Assembly (NCBI GenBank): GCA_963970005.1
Contig: CAXAMN010003102.1
Coordinates: 49,625 to 113,624 of the forward strand
DNA length: 64,000 bases
Reading direction: 5' to 3'
Source: Durusdinium trenchii
Taxonomy: Eukaryota; Sar; Dinophyceae; Suessiales; Symbiodiniaceae
Under the pieces are notes generated by a model. That model did not search any database and had not been told where the DNA came from. It saw nothing but the letters and a program-made list of their open reading frames with translations. Below are positions 63,401-64,000 of this stretch, in pieces. Numbering within the stretch: the stretch's first letter is position 1; every line of letters begins with the position of its first letter. Both the position numbers and the translations under genes were made by a program.

Positions 63401-63744
63401 TGCTGACGTATGCAGGATGATTTCACTGTGCAGGCGCAGCGTTTTGTGAGATCCGCAGTTTTCTGCGCAGTTCCATTGAGATTGGAGAGTGGTGTTTTTG
63501 GGGTGTTGGATGTGGCCGCGCCATTGGGGTTTGCGTTTCAGGGTGTTGCATCGAAGGTCTGCTTTCAATGTTTTCAAAGTTTGTTGAAGCTCACATGATA
63601 TGACATTGTCGCTTGGTAGAGGTGAACGTCGCTGTGTGACATTGGGATTGGCATGTGAGCGGGTGTTGTTTGGAGGTGCTGGAATCGCGAAACTGCTTGG
63701 CAGGGCTGCGTGATGTGTGTGCTCCGAAGGGTGTTTCCGCTCGT

Positions 63745-63905
63745 TTTTTGGAGGAAGTCTCGTACGAAACGCTCGTTTTGCGGACTTTGACATGTGAGTT
63801 TTTGAGGAAGTCTCGTACGAAACGCTCGTTTTGGAGACTTGACGTGTGACTTTTGGAGGAAGTCTCGGACGAAACGCTCGTTTTGCAGACTCGAAGCGTG
63901 ACTCG
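63745..63905 (-). repeat. GTCTCGTACGAAACGCT minisatellite, locus 2
   Basis: Three full units of about 57 bases: GGAAGTCTCGTACGAAACGC, TCGTTTTGGAGACTTGACGT, GTGACTTTTGGA. They are followed by GCACGGCCTTGGTGGAAA, as at 31020. Confidence 0.9.
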
Positions 63906-64000
63906 AAGCCTCGCCTGTGCCCTGCGGACTTGCACGGCCTTGGTGGAAAGTGAGTTTGCGTGGCGCCGTGCCACTGGGGAGCGCGAAACATGCTGGCGTA

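Overview
The window looks like nuclear DNA of a dinoflagellate, most like Symbiodiniaceae. This is inferred from style, not from a marker gene. Recognisable host exons are few and short and are separated by long introns; one intron appears to use a GA donor. Most identifiable protein sequence belongs to decayed copia-type retroelements, LINEs and DNA transposons, and the rest is dense in microsatellites, minisatellites and short inverted-repeat elements. No rRNA, tRNA, CRISPR array or bacterial-style operon was found.

Layout: (1) 440-9764 is copia-like element A (+). It has matching terminal repeats, an initiator-Met-type primer binding site, a broken gag, a broken aspartic protease and a domain resembling a C5-cytosine methyltransferase, with no integrase or reverse transcriptase. 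Its gag is split by a 3.6-kb DNA transposon (3285-6899) with a clear 8-bp target duplication, and by a small TA-flanked MITE (2475-2708). (2) 11.5-19.8 kb holds host-type exons on the + strand: the C-terminal half of a Bax-inhibitor-1/TMBIM membrane protein, then EF-hand exons. (3) 23246-26583 is a mobile-element candidate encoding a Ulp1-like cysteine protease on the - strand, with inverted tandem arrays at one end. (4) 27405-30116 is a frameshifted LINE with AP-endonuclease and reverse transcriptase. (5) 32938-37556 is copia element B (-), with LTRs, gag, protease, RT and RNase H but no integrase. (6) 37.8-48 kb contains two unrecognised proteins readable only in alternating frames, a further candidate gene, a minus-strand LINE fragment, a second MITE and a second arm-repeat element. 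(7) 48.6-53.4 kb is mainly tandem repeats. (8) 54822-62097 is copia element C (+), the most complete: near-identical LTRs, a polypurine tract, gag with a CCHC knuckle, protease, SAP-like plus integrase, RT, RNase H, and an extra reading frame after pol with two hydrophobic segments. (9) The right end is repeats shared with 21.9 and 30.8 kb.

The strongest leads are the methyltransferase-like domain in element A, the protease-bearing TIR element, the extra membrane-type frame in element C, the hairpin motif confined to non-coding parts of the 3.6-kb transposon, and the paired MITE and arm-repeat families. No database search was possible, so family calls rest on visible motifs and on recall of related proteins.
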